Of a DNA stretch of 16,485 bases, positions 14,192 to 16,485 are shown one piece after another (position 1 is the stretch's first letter; each line of letters starts with the position of its first letter). Below the pieces are notes generated by a model that did no database searches, was not told the DNA's origin, and worked only from the letters and a program-made list of their open reading frames with translations. The stretch is from assembly GCA_947853245.1 (NCBI GenBank), contig CANTWP010000020.1:1-16485 (forward strand). Direction: 5' to 3'. Position numbers and translations under genes: made by a program. Source of the stretch: an uncultured Bacilli bacterium (GTDB lineage Bacteria > Bacillota_I > Bacilli_A > RF39 > UBA660).

Positions 14192-14689
14192 ATGAAATAT
14201 TAAATAATAACAAGACAAGATTATAACAAGCAGCGTGAATCAATTTTAAACATGGTTAATGATTTATTTATGAATGATGATTCAAAATTTGCTAATTTAC
14301 AGGAATTTTCTAATCATTTGGATTTTCTATTTGCAGATGATATGAATAGCGATGCTTTTTTAGTATTAAATATAGAAATGGTAAAACTAATATCAATGGT
14401 TAATTTTTTACAATATAATAATATTGAAAATTTATGGTGTTTATTTAATCTATTTACTTTAAAATTTGAAAGACATAAGGGATGCGCAGAAGATATTTTA
14501 AAATTTGGTGTCAATGAAGTAAAGAAGAAAAATGCTAAATATTTATTGTTTGGAATAGAAGCAGAAGATATTTCATCTATTAAATTACATGAGAATGCTG
14601 ATTTTAAATATAGTAGAAAAATGTGGGATGAAATTGCTGAAGGATTTCCAAAACGTCATTTAGGATTTATTTATGAGTTTAAGATGTAA
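14192..14689 (+). pseudogene. GNAT-type acetyltransferase with in-frame stop at codon 4
   Basis: The natural start is ATG 14192 behind TAGGAGAA (14183-14190). The reading is MKY, then TAA (14201-14203), then in the same frame IITRQDYNKQRESILNMVNDLF and onward to 14689, about 165 residues in total. The downstream part looks like a GNAT N-acetyltransferase: a beta-strand ending LFTLKFERHKGCAEDIL (acetyl-CoA loop), then AKYLLFGIEAEDISSIKLHENADFKYSRKMW, the usual C-terminal strand-helix-strand. The next in-frame ATG (14252) has no ribosome binding site. A single base change, for example AAA, GAA or CAA to TAA, would explain the stop. Either the gene is recently dead, or translation restarts poorly. 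The acetyl acceptor is unknown; a role in drug resistance is only suggested by the attenuator-like leader. Confidence 0.65.
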
Positions 14690-14744
14690 AATATCAAGAA
14701 TATTAACAAAATATTTTGTAAATGATAGTATATGAAGAAATTAA

Positions 14745-14885
14745 AAGCTTATTATAAGGGGTTTAGATGGTAAAAAAATTTTTGATTTAATAAAAAGTTA
14801 TATATTATTACAAAAAGAGAAGAGCAAGAGCCTAATTAGTATTTTTGCCCCCCACTTTTTAGAAGGAAAAGGTGATATTATATGA
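14745..14885 (+). pseudogene. possible 3' remnant of a lost gene coupled to the manC-like gene
   Basis: A 46-codon open stretch without its own good start ends in TGA at 14883-14885, overlapping the next ATG as ATGA. Its end (SLISIFAPHFLEGKGDII) contains the ribosome binding site of the next gene. That geometry is typical of coupled operon genes, so I read it as the C-terminal tail of a deleted gene. I recognise no family, and chance open frame is possible in DNA this AT-rich. The remaining 55 bases after the acetyltransferase stop hold only a 14-base palindrome (14706-14719). Confidence 0.3.
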
Positions 14886-15536
14886 AAATTGTACTTTTAT
14901 CAGGTGGTGAAGGAACTAGACTTTGGCCTTTATCGACAAAAGACTGCCCCAAACAAGTATTTAAAACTTATTGATAATAATAAAACAATGCTACAAATAA
15001 CTTATGAAAAAATATTAGAAATTTTTTCTAATATTTATATAGCTACTCAAGAAAATCATTTAGATATTATAAGAAAACAAATAAATAATAATAATTTTAT
15101 AATAGAACCTGACAAAAGAGGTACTTTTGCTGCAATATTAAATATTGCTGTATATTTAAAATATGAAAAAAATATAGATGAAAATGAATGTGTTGCAGTT
15201 TTACCAACAGACCATGATGTTGAAAGTAATTTTTATAATAATATTAAAATTGCTGAGAAATTGTTAATGAATGATTGTTCCAAATCTATTTGTTTGATTG
15301 GTATAAAACCTAATTTTATTTCAACAAATTATGGATATATTACATATGATAAAAACCAAGTGTTGTTTTTTCATGAGAAACCTAATGAAGAAAAGGCCAA
15401 GAAATTAATTCATAACAATGCAGTATGGAATAGTGGAATCGTAGTTTTTAAATTAAAATATATATTAGAGTTGACTAAAAAATATATAAATTATAATTCT
15501 TATGAAGAATTCTACAATAAATATTTAGATTTACCT
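14882..15536 (+). pseudogene. Mannose-1-phosphate guanylyltransferase, frameshifted and truncated
   Basis: Intact, this enzyme would make GDP-mannose from mannose-1-phosphate and GTP for surface polysaccharides. ATG 14882 follows AAGGAAAAGGTGAT. The reading MKIVLLSGGEGTRLWPLS contains the GGxGTRLWPLS nucleotide-binding loop, then PKQ. A single extra base (G at 14957) shifts the frame; removing it gives PKQYLKLIDNNKTMLQ, and the protein continues through EPDKRGTFAAILNIAVYL, VAVLPTDHDV (metal and sugar site), IGIKPNFISTNYGYI and VWNSGIVVFK. It stops matching the family at NSYEEFYNKYLDLP, where about a third of the usual length (the ISFDYAV block and beyond) is gone and a Nudix sequence takes over in frame. 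It is non-functional as read. Confidence 0.85.
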
Positions 15537-15871
15537 GGAGGAACAATTGAATGGGGGAAAAGCCCGAAATAACTTTAGTTAAAGAATTAGAAGAAGCAGG
15601 CATCAAAGTTATTGATTATGAATTATTTGATGGGAATTCTATTACTTTTGAATGGACACATAAAGGTGAAATAGAGCAAGGACATCATTTAGGCTTTTTT
15701 TACAAAATAAATAGTTTTGAAAATGAAATTAAATCTAAGGCTTTGATTAATGATAAAAACGATGATTCTTTAGGTGCACAATTTTATGATATAAAAAAAT
15801 TAAAAAAGTCTAAATTATCAGATATTGCAAATTTAGAAATTGAAAAATTAGGATATCAATTAGTTGATTAG
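15525..15871 (+). pseudogene. Nudix hydrolase fragment fused to the manC-like gene, frameshifted
   Basis: After LDLP the sequence becomes the Nudix box GGTIEWGE... of a MutT-type hydrolase and continues to a natural-looking end (KLSDIANLEIEKLGYQLVD). The N-terminal part of the hydrolase is missing. Two further defects are visible. A five-G run at about 15552-15556 is one base short, so GKSPK-stop replaces GEKPE. In addition the box reads KELEEAGI where RELxEExGI is expected, one residue short, as if a GAA codon was lost. The fragment would not be an active hydrolase. The reading from ATG 15551 alone would give 106 residues without the first Gly residues of the box. Confidence 0.8.
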
Positions 15872-15876
15872 GATGT

Positions 15877-16314
15877 ATGGATAATATATTATATATTTTA
15901 GCGTAAGTATTTGCCATAATAGCATGTGCATTAAATGTAATTAGTATGCAATGTAAAAAAAGAAAACAAATCCTTTTTTATTTAGTTATAGGAAATGTTA
16001 TTGGGGCTATTGGATTAATTTTTTTAAAGGCATATGCAGGTGCATTAATACAATTTGTATTTGGACTTGAGACTTATATAAATTATAGATTAGAAATAAA
16101 AGAAAAAAAGAATACACCGTTGTTAGTTGGTTTCTACATATTATTATCAATAATAGCTTCAGTAATAACATTTAAAAGTTGGATAAACATAGTACCACTT
16201 ATAAGTGCATTTTTACATACAATAACAATTATTCAAGAAGAAGAGAATAAGGTTATTAATTTAAGCAGTTTAATTTTATGGATGCCTTATTATATTGCAT
16301 TTTATGCTTGTTAA
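15877..16314 (+). pseudogene. small membrane protein (YgjV-like) with in-frame stop at codon 10
   Basis: From ATG 15877 the reading is MDNILYILA, TAA (15904-15906), then in the same frame VFAIIACALNVISMQCKKRKQ and onward, about 145 residues. Four or five membrane helices are visible: VFAIIACALNVISM, ILFYLVIGNVIGAIGLIFL, the GALIQFVFGLETYINY segment, LLVGFYILLSIIASVITF and the C-terminal LSSLILWMPYYIAFYAC. The pattern of an N-terminal AQVF-like helix, basic loop and GNVxxAIGxxxL-AYxGAL resembles the YgjV family, whose function is unknown. CAA to TAA would be the simplest origin of the stop. Translation could restart at ATG 15946, but no ribosome binding site precedes it. Confidence 0.55.
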
Positions 16315-16317
16315 ATT

Positions 16318-16426
16318 AGTTTAAATTCTAAGATATAATTTTGTTCTATTTAATATGATAAAGTTATTTATTTTTGATACAAATAAGTAGAAAAATAATA
16401 AATAAATGTATAGAATAAAATCTGAG
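16318..16426. other. gene-free AT-rich spacer
   Basis: Nothing coding, repeated or structured is visible here apart from general AT richness. It separates the broken membrane-protein gene from the terminator at 16427. Confidence 0.6.
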
Positions 16427-16457
16427 AAAATGGTTTACGTTTCGTAAACTGTTTTTT
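16427..16457 (+). terminator. terminator at the right edge of the decayed region
   Basis: Bases 16427-16439 pair with 16443-16455 (13 bp with two G-T pairs) around TTT, ending in T residues. Its core GTTTACG/CGTAAAC matches the core of the terminator at 13989-14017. Confidence 0.75.
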
Positions 16458-16458
16458 G

Positions 16459-16485
16459 TTGACTAAAATGAAAATATTTATTATA
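16459..16485 (+). promoter_or_regulatory. candidate promoter cut by the window end
   Basis: TTGACT at 16459-16464 is followed 17 bases later by TATA at 16482-16485, where the window ends. It would drive a gene beyond the window. Confidence 0.4.

Noticed and set aside
14314..14514. Minus-strand open frame inside the acetyltransferase
   Set aside because: The plus-strand frame has GNAT-like sequence and a ribosome binding site; the antisense has neither.
14732..14773. 13-codon ORF starting MKKLKAYYKG
   Set aside because: No ribosome binding site, and it overlaps a longer frame that ends in ATGA coupling.
14192..16317. Stop-codon reassignment (TAA read as an amino acid) to explain the in-frame stops
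   Set aside because: Intact genes in the same window, including fhs, sigG and apbE, end normally at TAA, and the same region has frameshifts, so decay is simpler.
1..16485. tRNA, rRNA, CRISPR array or riboswitch
   Set aside because: No cloverleaf, rRNA block, regular repeat-spacer pattern or known aptamer core was visible on either strand by eye; a covariance search would be decisive.

Overview
The window is about 16.5 kb of very AT-rich DNA with standard-code bacterial genes: TGG encodes Trp, and TAA, TAG and TGA all act as stops. It looks like an endospore-forming, low-GC Bacillota, probably a gut Bacilli lineage near the Erysipelotrichales/RF39 groups. The evidence is a clear forespore sigma factor (SigG), a YlmC/YmxH-type PRC-barrel protein, Shine-Dalgarno sites of the AGGAGG/GGTGA type, a sortase system and lipobox lipoproteins. 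The taxonomic placement is inference.

Layout. (1) 20-1557: an ISLre2-family insertion sequence on the minus strand whose transposase is broken by two frameshifts. (2) 1692-4184: formate-tetrahydrofolate ligase (fhs), then sigG. The sigG leader packs a candidate SigF/SigG-type promoter into a long hairpin that also buries the ribosome binding site. (3) 4267-10222: a five-gene surface operon from a good sigma-A promoter. It encodes two large paralogous surface proteins with thioester-domain-like heads, one small Cna-B-like protein, a sortase and a five-helix membrane protein, and ends at a terminator. All three surface proteins end in an unusual (P/D)DT(L/M)SN-helix-basic-tail signal instead of LPXTG. 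(4) 10275-11571: a small PRC-barrel protein and a family 4 glycosyltransferase, ending at a strong terminator. (5) 11636-13981: ApbE flavin transferase, a NusG-domain-II protein, a Gx/HepPP-synthase-I-type membrane protein and an FMN-binding lipoprotein, which together look like a compact extracytosolic flavin redox module. (6) 14029-16317: a decaying accessory region. It has a leader ORF plus terminator resembling an attenuator, an acetyltransferase with an in-frame stop at codon 4, the possible 3' end of a lost gene, a mannose-1-phosphate guanylyltransferase/Nudix chimera with two frameshifts, and a small membrane protein with an in-frame stop at codon 10. Similar terminator-plus-TTGAC units lie on both sides of it.

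How the parts work together. The surface operon looks self-contained: substrates, their sortase and a membrane partner. Its domains diverge from textbook Gram-positive adhesins: the thioester Gln is replaced, Cys pairs appear in Cna-B-like domains that lack isopeptide residues, and the sortase has no obvious catalytic Arg. In the flavin module, ApbE would attach FMN to the SGCT motif of the lipoprotein, with the two small membrane proteins as partners. The most interesting regulatory spot is the sigG leader. A read-through transcript would be terminated or translationally masked there, whereas a transcript from the candidate forespore promoter would lack the 5' arm of the hairpin.
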